A stretch of DNA of 64,000 bases from the NCBI RefSeq assembly GCF_003612015.1, contig NZ_RARB01000003.1:208023-272022 (forward strand), given 5' to 3'. The stretch is from Pantoea piersonii. GTDB lineage: Bacteria > Pseudomonadota > Gammaproteobacteria > Enterobacterales > Enterobacteriaceae. Positions within the stretch are counted from its first letter, which is position 1. Each line of letters opens with the position of its first letter. The notes under the pieces were generated by a model that saw only the letters and a list, made by a program, of their open reading frames with translations, was not told the origin of the DNA and searched no databases. A program made the translations under genes and the position numbers. Positions 1-9,811 of the stretch are shown here, piece after piece.

Positions 1-1
1 T

Positions 2-679
2 ACGCTGGACGAAGACGCCTCAAATCACGTTGGCCGCGTTCTGCGCATGACCACCGGCCAGCGTCTGGAGCTCTTTGATGGCACTAATCTGACTTTTGCG
101 GCAGAGATCACTCTTGTTGATAAAAAGCGTGTAAAAGTAACTGTCCTTGAAGGCCAGCCCGACGATCGTGAATCGCCCCTGTTTCTGCACCTCGGCCAGG
201 TGATGTCGCGCGGCGAAAAGATGGAGTTCACTATCCAGAAATCGATTGAACTGGGCGTGAGCGTAATTACGCCTCTCTTTTCCGAACGCTGCGGCGTCAG
301 GCTTGATGCCGAACGGCTGGCGAAAAAACTTCAGCAGTGGCAAAAGATCGCCATCGCCGCCTGCGAACAGTGCGGCCGCAATCGCGTGCCGGAAATTCGC
401 CCGGCGATGACGCTGGAGGCCTGGTGCGCAGAAGCCGACGACGGCCTGAAGCTGAATCTGCATCCGCGCGCGCAGCACAGCATCAATACGCTGCCGCAGC
501 CGGTTGAGCGGGTTCGCCTGCTGATTGGTCCGGAAGGCGGCCTGAGCGCCGAGGAGATCGCCATGACCGGCGAGTACGGTTTTACCGATATTTTGCTCGG
601 CCCGCGCGTTTTGCGCACGGAAACGACCGCGCTTACCGCGATTACGGCACTCCAGGTGAGGTTTGGCGATCTCGGCTAG
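2..679 (+). CDS. rsmE: 16S rRNA m3U1498 methyltransferase RsmE (5' end outside window)
   Basis: Methylates N3 of U1498 in 16S rRNA of the 30S subunit with SAM (SPOUT superfamily, RsmE family). The frame is already open at base 2, and the residues before the first in-window ATG (base 47) still match the family (NHVGRVLRM), so the gene starts upstream of the window and lacks roughly 17 N-terminal residues here. The SPOUT knot region is visible as [14 protein letters not shown], followed near the C-terminus by [13 protein letters not shown]. gshB follows after 116 bases, as in E. coli. Identity is secure; only the 5' end is missing. Confidence 0.96.
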   Translation, partial: TLDEDASNHVGRVLRMTTGQRLELFDGTNLTFAAEITLVDKKRVKVTVLEGQPDDRESPLFLHLGQVMSRGEKMEFTIQKSIELGVSVITPLFSERCGVRLDAERLAKKLQQWQKIAIAACEQCGRNRVPEIRPAMTLEAWCAEADDGLKLNLHPRAQHSINTLPQPVERVRLLIGPEGGLSAEEIAMTGEYGFTDILLGPRVLRTETTALTAITALQVRFGDLG

Positions 680-795
680 GGAATAATCAGGGTTTATATT
701 AAGACGCGCACAGCACTTACTGGCGTCCTGACTGGTCAGCCTGCGCTGACCGCACAGAACGGGGCGGAAGAAGCCGCCTCTCTGAGGAGAGAATA

Positions 796-1740
796 ATGAT
801 TAAACTTGGCATCGTTATGGACCCGATCTCGTCCATTAACATTAAAAAAGACACCAGCTTCGCCATGTTGCTGGAAGCACAGCGCCGCGGTTATGAAATT
901 CACTACATGGAGATGGCCGATCTCTCTCTGCGCGGCGGCGTTTCTTATGCCCGCACTCGCCTGCTGAGCGTCGAACAGAACTATGATAAATGGTATGAGT
1001 TCGGCAGCGAGCAGGAGATCAAGCTGGCCGACCTCAACGTGATCCTGATGCGTAAGGATCCGCCGTTCGACACCGAGTTTATCTACGCGACCTATATTCT
1101 GGAGCGCGCCGAAGAGCAAGGCACGCTGATCGTCAACAAGCCGCAGAGCCTGCGCGACTGTAACGAGAAGCTCTACACCGCCTGGTTCTCGGAATTTACG
1201 CCGGATACGCTGGTGACGCGCAGCAAAGAGAAACTGCGCGCCTTCTGGCAGGAGCATGGCGACATTATTATGAAGCCGCTGGACGGCATGGGCGGCGCGT
1301 CGATTTTCCGCGTTAAGCAGGATGACCCGAACTTCGGTGTTATCACCGAGACGCTGACCAACCACGGCCAGTTCTTCTGTATGGCGCAGAACTATCTGCC
1401 AGCCATCAAGGAAGGCGACAAGCGCGTGCTGGTGGTAGACGGCGAGCCGGTGCCTTACTGCCTGGCGCGTATCCCGCAGGGCGGCGAAACACGCGGCAAC
1501 CTGGCGGCAGGTGGGCGTGGCGAAGCGCGTCCGCTGAGCGAGAGCGACTGGGAAATTGCCCGCCGCGTCGGCCCGACGCTCAAAGCAAAAGGACTGATTT
1601 TTGTCGGCCTGGATATCATTGGTGATAAACTCACTGAAGTGAACGTCACCAGCCCGACCTGCGTGCGTGAAATCGAAGCCGCATTCCCGATCTCCATTAC
1701 CGGTATGTTGATGGATGCTATCGAGAAGCGTCTGGGCTGA
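796..1740 (+). CDS. gshB: Glutathione synthetase
   Basis: ATP-grasp ligase that joins glycine to gamma-glutamylcysteine, the second step of glutathione synthesis, in the cytosol. At 314 residues it has the usual bacterial length (E. coli about 316). The N-terminal half begins MIKLGIVMDPISSINIKKD, typical of GshB. The ATP-grasp half carries IIMKPLDGMGGASIFRV (about residues 156-172) and the metal/ATP-binding stretch LTEVNVTSPTCVREIEA near the end. The start is supported by a GAGGAGAG ribosome-binding site 5-6 bases upstream. It is followed by a hairpin terminator (1777-1807) and then yqgE, the E. coli order. Confidence 0.97.
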   Translation: MIKLGIVMDPISSINIKKDTSFAMLLEAQRRGYEIHYMEMADLSLRGGVSYARTRLLSVEQNYDKWYEFGSEQEIKLADLNVILMRKDPPFDTEFIYATYILERAEEQGTLIVNKPQSLRDCNEKLYTAWFSEFTPDTLVTRSKEKLRAFWQEHGDIIMKPLDGMGGASIFRVKQDDPNFGVITETLTNHGQFFCMAQNYLPAIKEGDKRVLVVDGEPVPYCLARIPQGGETRGNLAAGGRGEARPLSESDWEIARRVGPTLKAKGLIFVGLDIIGDKLTEVNVTSPTCVREIEAAFPISITGMLMDAIEKRLG

Positions 1741-1776
1741 GCATGACCCTGGAGCCAGGCTCCGTGATCAACCCAA

Positions 1777-1807
1777 ACCGGCGCATACCCGCGCCGGCTA
1801 TTTTTGG
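1777..1807 (+). terminator. Intrinsic terminator after gshB
   Basis: Seven-base-pair GC stem (CCGGCGC / GCGCCGG, 1778-1784 with 1791-1797), six-base loop, followed by CTATTTTT. It lies between gshB and yqgE, so yqgE probably also has its own promoter or depends on read-through. Confidence 0.75.
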
Positions 1808-1821
1808 TATATCGAGTGAGA

Positions 1822-2385
1822 ATGAATTTACAGCATCATTTTTTGATTGCCATGCCTTCCCTGCAGGATCCCTTTTTCAAACGCTCCGTAGTCTATATCT
1901 GCGAGCACAATGAAGAGGGGGCGATGGGTTTGATTATCAACAAGCCGATGGAAAACCTGACGGTCGAAGGCATTTTAAAGAAGCTGAAAATTACCTCCGG
2001 CGAGCGCGATCCTGCGGTTCGTCTGGACAAACCGGTTTTCAGCGGCGGCCCGCTGGCTGAGGATCGCGGCTTTATTCTTCACTCCGCGCAGCGCACCTTC
2101 TCGTCCAGCATCCGCATCTCCGACAACACGGTGATCACCACCTCACGCGATGTGCTGGAGTCGCTCGGCACCGCTTCACAGCCGGAGCATGTGCTGGTGG
2201 CGCTGGGCTACTGCGCCTGGGAGAAAGATCAGCTGGAAAACGAGCTGATGGAGAACGCCTGGCTTACCACGCCTGCCAACAGCAATATTCTGTTCCAGAC
2301 GCCGATTGCCGATCGCTGGCGCGAAGCGGCGCGCAGCATAGGCATCGATATCCACAGCATCGCCAGCGATGCGGGACACGCCTGA
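1822..2385 (+). CDS. yqgE: YqgE/AlgH family protein (DUF179)
   Basis: Conserved cytosolic protein of the UPF0301/AlgH family; named from alginate regulation in Pseudomonas, but no biochemical role is established. The start at 1822 ([12 protein letters not shown]) is chosen because it matches the family N-terminus, has GAGTGAGA just upstream and gives 187 residues, the E. coli length; an in-frame TTG at 1804 would add six unconserved residues. Family hallmarks MGLIINKP and [15 protein letters not shown] are present. The stop overlaps the yqgF start by one base (TGATG), so the two are translationally coupled. Confidence 0.95.
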   Translation: MNLQHHFLIAMPSLQDPFFKRSVVYICEHNEEGAMGLIINKPMENLTVEGILKKLKITSGERDPAVRLDKPVFSGGPLAEDRGFILHSAQRTFSSSIRISDNTVITTSRDVLESLGTASQPEHVLVALGYCAWEKDQLENELMENAWLTTPANSNILFQTPIADRWREAARSIGIDIHSIASDAGHA

Positions 2386-2801
2386 TGACGACGCAAACCC
2401 TGCTGGGCTTCGACTTCGGCACGAAAAGCATCGGCGTGGCGGTCGGCCAGCAGCTTACCGGCAGCGCGCGCCCGCTTGCCGCCCTGAAAGCGCAGGACGG
2501 CACCCCGGACTGGCTGCAGATAGAGCGCCTGCTGAAAGAGTGGCAGCCCGATTTCGTTGTGGTCGGCCTGCCGCTGAATATGGACGGCACTGAACAGCCG
2601 CTCACCGCGCGCGCGCGTAAGTTCGCCAGTCGCCTGCATGGCCGCTTCGGCGTTCGCGTCGAGCTGCAGGATGAGCGCCTCAGCACCGTAGAGGCGCGCG
2701 CCGGTCTGTTTGAGCGCGGCGGCTATCGCGCGCTGAATAAAGGCTCGGTGGATTCGCAGTCGGCGGCGATTATTCTGCAGGACTGGTTCGAAACTCACTG
2801 A
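2385..2801 (+). CDS. yqgF: Holliday junction resolvase-like / pre-16S rRNA nuclease RuvX (YqgF)
   Basis: RNase H-fold protein (RuvX/YqgF family, 138 residues) implicated in processing the 5' end of 16S rRNA; originally predicted as a Holliday-junction resolvase. Acidic active-site positions are visible: D10 in [14 protein letters not shown], the glutamate in ELQDERLST, and the aspartate in [12 protein letters not shown] near the C-terminus. [13 protein letters not shown] is the family signature. The start overlaps the yqgE stop by one base. It converges on yggR, with only nine bases between the stops. Confidence 0.95.
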   Translation: MTTQTLLGFDFGTKSIGVAVGQQLTGSARPLAALKAQDGTPDWLQIERLLKEWQPDFVVVGLPLNMDGTEQPLTARARKFASRLHGRFGVRVELQDERLSTVEARAGLFERGGYRALNKGSVDSQSAAIILQDWFETH

Positions 2802-2810
2802 GGCGACAGC

Positions 2811-3836
2811 TCAGGCGGACCACCCGCCCTCGCCCGTCTCGGCCGCAATCAGCCCTTCCCGCTGGCGCGCCAGCAGGCTCTGCTCAAAGGTCTGCATACC
2901 GGCCTGCGCGCCGGTTTGCAGCAGCGCGCCGATTTGATGCAGTTTGCCGTCGCGGATCAGGCTGGCAATGGCGGGCGTGGCGATCAGCACCTCAAACAAT
3001 CCGATGCGTTCGCCGTCGCGCGACGGCACCAGCTTCTGCGCCATCACCGCTTTCAGGCTGCCCGCCAGCTGCGTGCGCACCAGATTTTTCTCCTCCGCAG
3101 GAAAGAGATCCACCAGGCGATCGACCGCCTGCGCCGCGCCGCGCGTATGCAGCGTGGCGAGCACCAGATGGCCGGTTTCGGCGGCGGTAAGCGCCTGGCG
3201 GATGGTGTCGCTGTCGCGCAGCTCGCCCAGCAGAATAACGTCGGGGTCTTCACGCAGCGCGCCGCGCAGCCCAAGGCTGAACGAAGCGCAGTGCGCGCCA
3301 ATCTCGCGCTGCTGGATCAGCGAGCGCTGGCTCTGGTGGACAAACTCGATGGGATCCTCCAGCGTAATAATGTGCTTTGCCTGCTGGCGATTGATGACGT
3401 CAACCATTGCGGCGAGCGTGGTCGATTTTCCGCTGCCGGTCGCGCCGGTTACTAAAATCAAGCCGTTATCCATTTCCAGCCAGCGCGGCACCGCAGGCGG
3501 CAGGCGCAGGCTTTCCAGCGTCGGACAATGGGTCGCCAGCGTACGCAGCGCCAGCGACAGCCCCTGCCGCTGGACAAACAGATTGCCGCGCACCCGCTGA
3601 CCGGCGGCAAGGGAGAGCGCGAAGTCGGTTTGTCCCTGCGCCGCCAGCTCATCACGCTGCCGCGGCTCCAGATATCGCCCGGCGAAGCGCTCCAGCCAGT
3701 CGGCCGTCAGCGGCGCGAGATCGGGAATGCGTTCCAGTCTGCCGTGGCGCCGCCAGCGCGGGGAATGTCCGCTGCACAGGTGCAGATCGGCGGCATTATG
3801 TTTTACACTAAGCGCCACCATTTCCTCCAACTCCAT
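2811..3836 (-). CDS. yggR: PilT-like type IV pilus retraction ATPase family protein YggR
   Basis: Secretion-type AAA+ ATPase of the PilT/GspE family. Walker A is VTGATGSGKSTTLAAM, followed by the Asp box TLEDPIEF, Walker B DPDVILLGELRDSDT and the His box HLVLATLHTRGA, all in the family's order. I start it at 3836 (MELEEMVALSVKHNAADLHL), because AGGAGG lies 5 bases upstream and E. coli YggR begins the same way; upstream in-frame codons are not conserved. Length is 341 residues against about 326 in E. coli. No pilus genes are near, so whether it retracts a pilus here is unknown. It is divergent from yggS with only 16 bases between starts. Confidence 0.93.
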   Translation of the reverse strand: MELEEMVALSVKHNAADLHLCSGHSPRWRRHGRLERIPDLAPLTADWLERFAGRYLEPRQRDELAAQGQTDFALSLAAGQRVRGNLFVQRQGLSLALRTLATHCPTLESLRLPPAVPRWLEMDNGLILVTGATGSGKSTTLAAMVDVINRQQAKHIITLEDPIEFVHQSQRSLIQQREIGAHCASFSLGLRGALREDPDVILLGELRDSDTIRQALTAAETGHLVLATLHTRGAAQAVDRLVDLFPAEEKNLVRTQLAGSLKAVMAQKLVPSRDGERIGLFEVLIATPAIASLIRDGKLHQIGALLQTGAQAGMQTFEQSLLARQREGLIAAETGEGGWSA

Positions 3837-3852
3837 AGATAGCCTCCTGACG

Positions 3853-4560
3853 ATGACCTCAATCCAGCACAACCTACAGCAACTGCGTCAGCGTATCCGC
3901 GCTGCCGCGACGCAATGCGGGCGCGATCCAGAAGAAGTTACGCTGCTTGCCGTGAGCAAAACCAAACCTGCGAGCGCGGTCGAAGAAGCTATCGCCGCCG
4001 GACAGATCGCCTTCGGCGAAAATTACGTGCAGGAAGGGGTTGAAAAGATTGCAGCGCTGGCCGCACATCCTCAGGTGGAGTGGCACTTCATCGGCCCGCT
4101 GCAGTCGAATAAAAGCCGCCTGGTGGCGGAGCATTTTGCCTGGTGCCATACGGTGGACCGCCTGAAGATCGCCCAGCGTCTGAGCGACCAGCGTCCCGCC
4201 TCGCTGCCGCCGCTGAATGTGTTGATTCAGGTAAATATCAGTGACGAAAACAGCAAATCTGGCATCATGCTGGAGGATTTGCCTGAGCTGGCGCAGCAGG
4301 TCGCCACGCTGCCGCAGCTGCGCCTGCGCGGCCTGATGGCGATTCCGGCGCCGGAAAGCGACTATTCGCGTCAGCTGGCGGTGTGCCAGCAGATGGCTGA
4401 CGCTTTTCGCCAGCTGAAGCAGCACTATCCCGACGTCGATACGCTTTCTCTGGGAATGAGCGACGACATGGAAGCGGCGATTGAAGCTGGCAGCACCATG
4501 GTGCGTATCGGCACCGCGATTTTCGGCGCGCGGGACTATGCGCGCAACCCACAACAATAA
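3853..4560 (+). CDS. yggS: PLP homeostasis protein YggS
   Basis: Fold-III pyridoxal 5'-phosphate-binding protein (YggS/PLPBP family) that buffers PLP and affects amino-acid pools; no enzymatic reaction is known. The PLP lysine is K36 in LLAVSKTKPA. Phosphate-binding features IAFGENYVQEG, WHFIGPLQSNK and LSLGMSDDMEAAIEAGSTMVRIG are all present. The start at 3853 gives 235 residues, matching E. coli (234). No good ribosome-binding site is visible, and the promoter must lie inside the divergent yggR coding region. yggT follows 12 bases later, suggesting an operon yggS-yggT-rdgB-hemW. Confidence 0.96.
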   Translation: MTSIQHNLQQLRQRIRAAATQCGRDPEEVTLLAVSKTKPASAVEEAIAAGQIAFGENYVQEGVEKIAALAAHPQVEWHFIGPLQSNKSRLVAEHFAWCHTVDRLKIAQRLSDQRPASLPPLNVLIQVNISDENSKSGIMLEDLPELAQQVATLPQLRLRGLMAIPAPESDYSRQLAVCQQMADAFRQLKQHYPDVDTLSLGMSDDMEAAIEAGSTMVRIGTAIFGARDYARNPQQ

Positions 4561-4572
4561 TTGAGGAACCTC

Positions 4573-5127
4573 ATGTTAACACTGACGTTTTTAGTCAAAA
4601 CGCTGATCGACCTGTATGTAATGGTGCTGCTGCTGCGCATCTGGATGCAGTGGTCGCGTTGCGATTTTTACAACCCGCTGTCGCAGTTCGTCGTCAAGAT
4701 CACCCAGCCGATTATCAAGCCGCTGCGCCGCGTTATTCCAGCTATCGGCCCGGTGGATACCGCCTCGCTGTTGCTGGCGTTTGTGCTGACGACGCTGAAA
4801 TACCCGATTTTGCTGCTGATCCAGGTCGGCGCTTTCTCGGTCGATCCGGCCAACCTGCTGGTCGGCCTGCTGTCGCTGGTGAAATCCGCCGGCTACCTGG
4901 TGTTCTGGGTGATTATCGTTCGCTCGCTGATGAGCTGGATCAGTCAGGGACGCGGCCCGCTGGACTATGTGTTGATCCAGCTGACTGAGCCGCTGATGGC
5001 GCCGATTCGCCGCATGCTGCCTGCGATGGGCGGCATCGACTTTTCCGCGATGATTGTGATCCTGGTGCTCTATGCGCTGAACTTCCTCGGTATGGACCTG
5101 TTTCCAGGCCTCTGGTTTCTGCTGTAA
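4573..5127 (+). CDS. yggT: YggT family inner-membrane protein
   Basis: Integral membrane protein made of two tandem YGGT repeats of about 90 residues. Each has hydrophobic segments followed by the motif RPIRRxxPxxGxxDF: here [20 protein letters not shown] and [20 protein letters not shown]. The family has been linked to osmotic tolerance and to membrane or division processes, without a defined mechanism. The start at 4573 is preceded by TTGAGGA; 184 residues is close to E. coli (188). In E. coli yggU follows, but here only 17 bases separate yggT from rdgB and no DUF167 gene is present. Confidence 0.94.
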   Translation: MLTLTFLVKTLIDLYVMVLLLRIWMQWSRCDFYNPLSQFVVKITQPIIKPLRRVIPAIGPVDTASLLLAFVLTTLKYPILLLIQVGAFSVDPANLLVGLLSLVKSAGYLVFWVIIVRSLMSWISQGRGPLDYVLIQLTEPLMAPIRRMLPAMGGIDFSAMIVILVLYALNFLGMDLFPGLWFLL

Positions 5128-5144
5128 ATATGACTGGAACTGCT

Positions 5145-5738
5145 ATGCAAAAAGTTGTGCTCGCCACCGGTAATCCCGGCAAGGTACGTGAACTGGCGGA
5201 TCTGCTCTCCGCCTTTGGCCTGGATATTGTGGCGCAAACCGATCTGGGCGTGGAGTCGGCGGAAGAGACCGGCCTGACCTTTATCGAAAACGCCATTCTG
5301 AAAGCGCGTCACGCCGCGCAGATTACCGGCCTGCCCGCCATCGCCGACGACTCCGGCCTGGCGGTGGATGCGCTGGGCGGCGCGCCTGGCATCTATTCGG
5401 CGCGCTACGCTGGAGAAGCGGCCAGCGATCGGGAGAACCTCGAGAAGCTGCTGCAGGCAATGGATACAGTGCCGGACGGCGCACGCCAGGCGCAGTTCCA
5501 CTGCGTGCTGGTCTATCTGCGTCACGCGGAAGACCCGACGCCGCTGGTGTTCCACGGCAGCTGGGCGGGCGAAATCACTCGCTCAGCGGCGGGTGAAGGC
5601 GGCTTCGGCTACGATCCAATTTTCTACGTGCCCGAACTGGGCAAAACCGCCGCCGAGCTAAGCAAAACGGAAAAAGGCGCGGTTTCTCATCGGGGCAAAG
5701 CATTGACGCTGCTGCTGGAAGCGATGCGCAATGCCTGA
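5145..5738 (+). CDS. rdgB: dITP/XTP pyrophosphatase RdgB
   Basis: House-cleaning nucleotidase of the HAM1/RdgB family that hydrolyses dITP, ITP and XTP to monophosphates, keeping deaminated purines out of DNA. The N-terminal [13 protein letters not shown] (substrate binding), [24 protein letters not shown] (catalytic acidic loop) and the C-terminal SHRGKAL are intact. The start at 5145 gives 197 residues, exactly the E. coli length; an ATG at 5130 would add five unconserved residues. It overlaps hemW by 8 bases. Confidence 0.97.
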   Translation: MQKVVLATGNPGKVRELADLLSAFGLDIVAQTDLGVESAEETGLTFIENAILKARHAAQITGLPAIADDSGLAVDALGGAPGIYSARYAGEAASDRENLEKLLQAMDTVPDGARQAQFHCVLVYLRHAEDPTPLVFHGSWAGEITRSAAGEGGFGYDPIFYVPELGKTAAELSKTEKGAVSHRGKALTLLLEAMRNA

Positions 5739-6870
5739 TTTACCGCCGTTAAGCCTCTATATCCACATTCCGTGGTGCGTGCAGAAGTGTCCCTACTGCG
5801 ACTTTAACTCCCATGCGCTCAAAGGCGAGGTGCCGCACGTTGAGTATGTGCAGCACCTGCTGCGCGATCTGGAAAATGACCTGCCGCTGACCCAGGGGCG
5901 CGAAGTGCGCACAATCTTTATCGGCGGCGGTACGCCAAGCCTGCTCAGCAGCGAGGCGATGCAGATGCTGATGGACGGCGTGCGTGCGCGTCTGCCGCTG
6001 GCGGCGGATGCGGAGATTACCATGGAGGCCAACCCTGGCACCGTAGAGGCGGACCGCTTCAGCGCCTACCAGCGTGCCGGGATTAACCGTATCTCTATCG
6101 GCGTGCAGAGCTTCAGCCCGCAGAAGCTGGAGCGGCTGGGGCGCATCCACGGCCCGGAAGAGGCGAAACGTGCCGCGCAGCTGGCTGAGGGGCTGCATCT
6201 GCGCAGCTTCAACCTCGACCTGATGCATGGCCTGCCCGATCAGTCGCTGGAGGAGGCGCTGAGCGACCTGGAGCAGGCGATTGCGCTTAATCCGCCGCAC
6301 CTCTCCTGGTATCAGCTGACCATCGAGCCGAATACGCTGTTTGGCTCGCGGCCGCCGGTGCTGCCGGACGACGACGCGCTGTGGGATATCTTCGAGCAAG
6401 GGGATCGTCTGCTCACCGCCGCGGGTTATCAGCAGTATGAGACCTCCGCCTATGCGAAGCCGGGCTACCGCTGCGAGCATAACCTTAACTACTGGCGCTT
6501 CGGCGACTACCTCGGCATCGGCTGCGGCGCGCACGGCAAGCTGACCCAGCCGGACGGGCGCATCGTGCGTACCGTGAAGACGCGTCATCCGCGCGGCTTT
6601 ATGCAGGGCCGCTATCAGGAGAAGCAGTATGAAGTCGCCGACGACGAGAAGCCGTTCGAATACTTTATGAACCGCTTTCGCCTGCTGGAAGCGGCGCCGC
6701 GCGAGGAGTTTACCCGCTACACCGGCCTGAGCGAGAGCAGGATCCGACCGCAGATGGATGCGGCGATCGCGGCTGGTTACGTAGCGGAAAGCGCGACGCA
6801 CTGGCAGATAACGGATAAAGGCAAACTGTTTTTAAACTCGCTGCTGGAGCTTTTTCTGGCGGAGGAGTAA
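5731..6870 (+). CDS. hemW: Heme chaperone HemW (radical SAM family)
   Basis: Cytosolic radical-SAM-fold protein of the HemN-like HemW group, which binds heme and delivers it to respiratory-chain proteins rather than oxidising coproporphyrinogen. The cluster motif is [10 protein letters not shown] (Cx3Cx2C) near the N-terminus; [16 protein letters not shown] and IGVQSF follow as in the family. Length 379 residues, E. coli about 378. It overlaps rdgB by 8 bases. It may be worth linking with the heme-uptake cluster at 25.7-31.7 kb, although it is a housekeeping gene. Confidence 0.95.
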   Translation: MPDLPPLSLYIHIPWCVQKCPYCDFNSHALKGEVPHVEYVQHLLRDLENDLPLTQGREVRTIFIGGGTPSLLSSEAMQMLMDGVRARLPLAADAEITMEANPGTVEADRFSAYQRAGINRISIGVQSFSPQKLERLGRIHGPEEAKRAAQLAEGLHLRSFNLDLMHGLPDQSLEEALSDLEQAIALNPPHLSWYQLTIEPNTLFGSRPPVLPDDDALWDIFEQGDRLLTAAGYQQYETSAYAKPGYRCEHNLNYWRFGDYLGIGCGAHGKLTQPDGRIVRTVKTRHPRGFMQGRYQEKQYEVADDEKPFEYFMNRFRLLEAAPREEFTRYTGLSESRIRPQMDAAIAAGYVAESATHWQITDKGKLFLNSLLELFLAEE

Positions 6871-6882
6871 GCGCAGGCAACC

Positions 6883-6902
6883 GGGGCGGCGAAAGCCGCC
6901 CC
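6883..6902. terminator. Dyad between convergent hemW and ABC ATPase
   Basis: Perfect 8-bp stem GGGGCGGC / GCCGCCCC closed by a GAAA tetraloop, in the 37-base gap between two converging genes. There is no T-tract on either side, so it may act as a bidirectional transcript end or mRNA-stabilising hairpin. Confidence 0.55.
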
Positions 6903-6907
6903 TGACG

Positions 6908-7978
6908 TTATGATTTCGGGAAGATCCACAGATGGTTTTCGGGTAACGCCAGCCGGCAATGCTGAGGGTCGCGCACCTCATTGCCATAGGCGCGGATAAC
7001 AAAGTCATCGCCTGCGGTGCGGAACAGATACTCCCAGCGGTCGCCAAGATACATGCTGGTCAGCAGCGGCAGTTCCAGCTGATTTTCACCCGCCCCCTCT
7101 ACCAGCCTTACGCGCTCCACCCGGATCACCGCCGTGGCCTCCTGACCGTTTTGCACCCCTTCGCCTGCAATGCCCCACAGCGCCCAGCCTTTGCCCTCGA
7201 TACGCGCTTTGCCGTCGCGCAGCTCGGTGATTTTACCGTGCAGCCGGTTATTGCTGCCCATAAACTCCGCGGTAAACAGCGTCCTGGGCGATCCGTACAT
7301 CTCCTGCGGCGTCCCCTGCTGCTCAATCTTGCCGTTATTAAGCAGCAGGATGCGATCGGAAATCGCCATCGCCTCATTTTGATCGTGCGTCACCATCAGC
7401 GCGGAGAGGCCCAGCTTGATAATCAGCTCACGCAGAAAGACGCGCGCCTCTTCGCGCAGTTTGGCGTCCAGGTTCGACAGCGGCTCATCCAGCAGGATAA
7501 CGGGCGGGTTGTAGACCAGCGCGCGGCCAATCGCTACGCGCTGCTGCTGCCCGCCGGAAAGCTGATGCGGATGGCGTTTGCCGAGGTGGCCCAGCCCCAG
7601 CTGGGTCAAGACGTCCTGCACCCGCTGGTTGATCTCCGCGGAAGCCACTTTGCGCAGCTTTAACGGGTAGGCCACATTCTCAAACACCGTTTTATGCGGC
7701 CACAGCGCGTATGACTGAAACACCAGCCCCAGGTTGCGCTCTTCCGCCGGGATTTCGCTGCGCGGCGTACCGGCATACACCTGTTTTTTGCCGATGGTGA
7801 TATTGCCCTGCGTCGGTTTTTCCAGCCCGGCGACGGCGCGGAGCAGCGTGGTTTTGCCGCTGCCGGAGGGGCCAAGCAGCGAAACCACCTCGCCGCGCTG
7901 TAAGTTCATGGAGACCCCTTTCAGAACCGGGTTGTCGCCGTAGGTTAAATGCAGATTCTCAACCGATAATTCAATCAT
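6908..7978 (-). CDS. ABC transporter ATP-binding protein (FbpC/AfuC type)
   Basis: Nucleotide-binding subunit of a ferric/polyamine-type importer. Walker A GPSGSGKTTLL, Q-loop region LVFQSYALWPHKTV, signature LSGGQQQRVAIGRAL, Walker B VILLDEPLSNLDA and the H-loop VTHDQNEA are all seen in the first 220 residues. A C-terminal TOBE-like regulatory region follows, ending GDDFVIRAYG. The start at 7978 (MIELSVENLHLTYG) overlaps the end of the permease gene by 8 bases; 356 residues is normal. It is the last gene of an SBP-permease-ATPase operon. The substrate cannot be read from this subunit. Confidence 0.9.
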   Translation of the reverse strand: MIELSVENLHLTYGDNPVLKGVSMNLQRGEVVSLLGPSGSGKTTLLRAVAGLEKPTQGNITIGKKQVYAGTPRSEIPAEERNLGLVFQSYALWPHKTVFENVAYPLKLRKVASAEINQRVQDVLTQLGLGHLGKRHPHQLSGGQQQRVAIGRALVYNPPVILLDEPLSNLDAKLREEARVFLRELIIKLGLSALMVTHDQNEAMAISDRILLLNNGKIEQQGTPQEMYGSPRTLFTAEFMGSNNRLHGKITELRDGKARIEGKGWALWGIAGEGVQNGQEATAVIRVERVRLVEGAGENQLELPLLTSMYLGDRWEYLFRTAGDDFVIRAYGNEVRDPQHCRLALPENHLWIFPKS

Positions 7979-9740
7979 GTAATTTAACTCCAAATCGCAG
8001 GGCAATACCCAGGCCTACCACCACCAGCAGGATGTTAATAAAGGAGAGCGCAGCAACGATATCGATGGCGCCCGCCGCCCACAGGGAAACCAGCATCGAG
8101 CCGATGGTTTCCGTACCGGGCGAGAGCAGATAGACGCCGGTGGAGTATTCGCGTTCGAAAATCAGGAACATCAGCAGCCAGGAGCCAATCAGGCCGTAGC
8201 GGGATAGCGGAATAGTGACGTGGCGCGTAATCTGCCCGCGCGTAGCGCCGGTGCTGCGCGCCGCCTCCTCCAGCTCCGGCCCTACCTGCAGCAGCGTTGA
8301 GGAGATCAACCGCAGGCCATAGGCCATCCACACCACGGTGTACGCCAGCCAGACGCTGAAGATGGTGCTGCGCAGCGAACGCAGCCAGACGATCAGGTTA
8401 TCGCGCAGCCATTGCGACCAGGCGAAATCGGACAGCCAGCCCGACTTAAGCGAGTTATCCAGCCACAGCGGCAGAAACAAAAAGACCCAGAGAAACGCCA
8501 GGCCCGCCAGCAGCCCCGGCACCGCACGCGGTACCAGCACGCTGTAGTCAAGGAAGCGCGTGGTGTTGTCAGGTTTACGGTGCATGGCGATGCCGATAAA
8601 CAGGTAACATCCCACCGCTAAAGCGCCACCGATAACGCCAATCGCCATTGAGTTGACGATGGCGCGCAGCAGGTTCGGCTGCGCCCAGATGGTCTGGAAA
8701 GTTTTGATCGACAGCTCGTCCCACAGCGAGACGCCGACGCCCCAGTTGGAGATAAAGGCGCGCAACACCACGCCCAGCAGCGGCACGCCGATGGTCACGG
8801 TCAGCCAGAACGCCACCACCGCGCCCGCTACCCAGCGCCATTTCCCCAGCGGCAAGGCGCGCGCCTGCGACGCTTTGCCCTTCAGGGTCACGAAGCGGTT
8901 GGCGGTGCGCATCAGACGGCGTTGCAGCATTACCAGCGGAACAGTAATACAGATCAGCACCACCGCGACCGCCGCCATCAGATGATAGGAAGGCGTGCCG
9001 AGTTTATTGGTCAGCTGGTAGAGATAGGTCGCCAGCACCATGTTGCCTTCAGGGTCGCCCAGCACCAGCATCAGGCCAAACACCTCCAGCCCGAGGAAGA
9101 ACAGCAGCACGATGGCATAGAGAATTGAGGGCCGTACCATCGGCAAGCTCACCGCCGTCATAACCTGCAACGGCGATGCGCCGGCGATGCGCGCGGCCTC
9201 TTCCACATCCGATCCCACGCTGCGCAGGGCTGAGGAGATATAGAGATAGGCATGGGGAACGTGTGTCAGACCCGCAATCACCACGATGCTCGACATGTCG
9301 TAGATATTCCAGGGCACAAAGCCCAGCAGGGACTGCGCCCACAGCGAGAAGAAGCCGACCGGCCCGGCCGCCACCACATAGCCGAACCCCAGCACCATCG
9401 GCGAGACGAAAATCGGCACGAGGATCAGCGGCTCAATAAAACGTCTTCCCGGCAAATCGGTACGCACCATCAGGAAGGCGAGAATGCCGCCCAGCGGAAT
9501 GGCGATGATCACCAGCCCAAAGGCCAGAATAAAGCCGCTTCTCAGCGCCTTGTAGAAATCGGGGTCGGTAAAAATAAATTCAAACGACTCCAGGCTCCAC
9601 TCTTTTGACGGTGCAAAGAACGGTGCGGATAAAAAGCTCTGTATGACGATAAAAGAGAGCGGAACGTAGATAACCAGCGCGGTTAACAGCACCACGACGC
9701 CGCGCGGCAGGCTTTGCCACTTTCTGCGCAATGCATTCAT
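7971..9740 (-). CDS. ABC transporter permease, two fused BPD domains (FbpB/AfuB type)
   Basis: Inner-membrane permease of 589 residues in which two copies of the binding-protein-dependent transport domain are fused, as in FbpB/AfuB/SfuB, giving about 12 hydrophobic segments. Each half contains the EAA-type cytoplasmic loop that contacts the ATPase: VEEAARIAGASPLQVMTAV in the first half and LEEAARSTGATRGQITRHVT in the second. It lies between the binding-protein gene (72-base gap) and the ATPase (8-base overlap). The fusion separates it from PhnUV-type aminoethylphosphonate systems, which usually have two permease genes. Confidence 0.9.
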   Translation of the reverse strand: MNALRRKWQSLPRGVVVLLTALVIYVPLSFIVIQSFLSAPFFAPSKEWSLESFEFIFTDPDFYKALRSGFILAFGLVIIAIPLGGILAFLMVRTDLPGRRFIEPLILVPIFVSPMVLGFGYVVAAGPVGFFSLWAQSLLGFVPWNIYDMSSIVVIAGLTHVPHAYLYISSALRSVGSDVEEAARIAGASPLQVMTAVSLPMVRPSILYAIVLLFFLGLEVFGLMLVLGDPEGNMVLATYLYQLTNKLGTPSYHLMAAVAVVLICITVPLVMLQRRLMRTANRFVTLKGKASQARALPLGKWRWVAGAVVAFWLTVTIGVPLLGVVLRAFISNWGVGVSLWDELSIKTFQTIWAQPNLLRAIVNSMAIGVIGGALAVGCYLFIGIAMHRKPDNTTRFLDYSVLVPRAVPGLLAGLAFLWVFLFLPLWLDNSLKSGWLSDFAWSQWLRDNLIVWLRSLRSTIFSVWLAYTVVWMAYGLRLISSTLLQVGPELEEAARSTGATRGQITRHVTIPLSRYGLIGSWLLMFLIFEREYSTGVYLLSPGTETIGSMLVSLWAAGAIDIVAALSFINILLVVVGLGIALRFGVKLHD

Positions 9741-9811
9741 ATTGAGACCCTGAATGGCGAAATCCTGAGAAAGAGAAGCGCGACGCAGCGGGCCGCGCTT
9801 CCGTACAGCCG

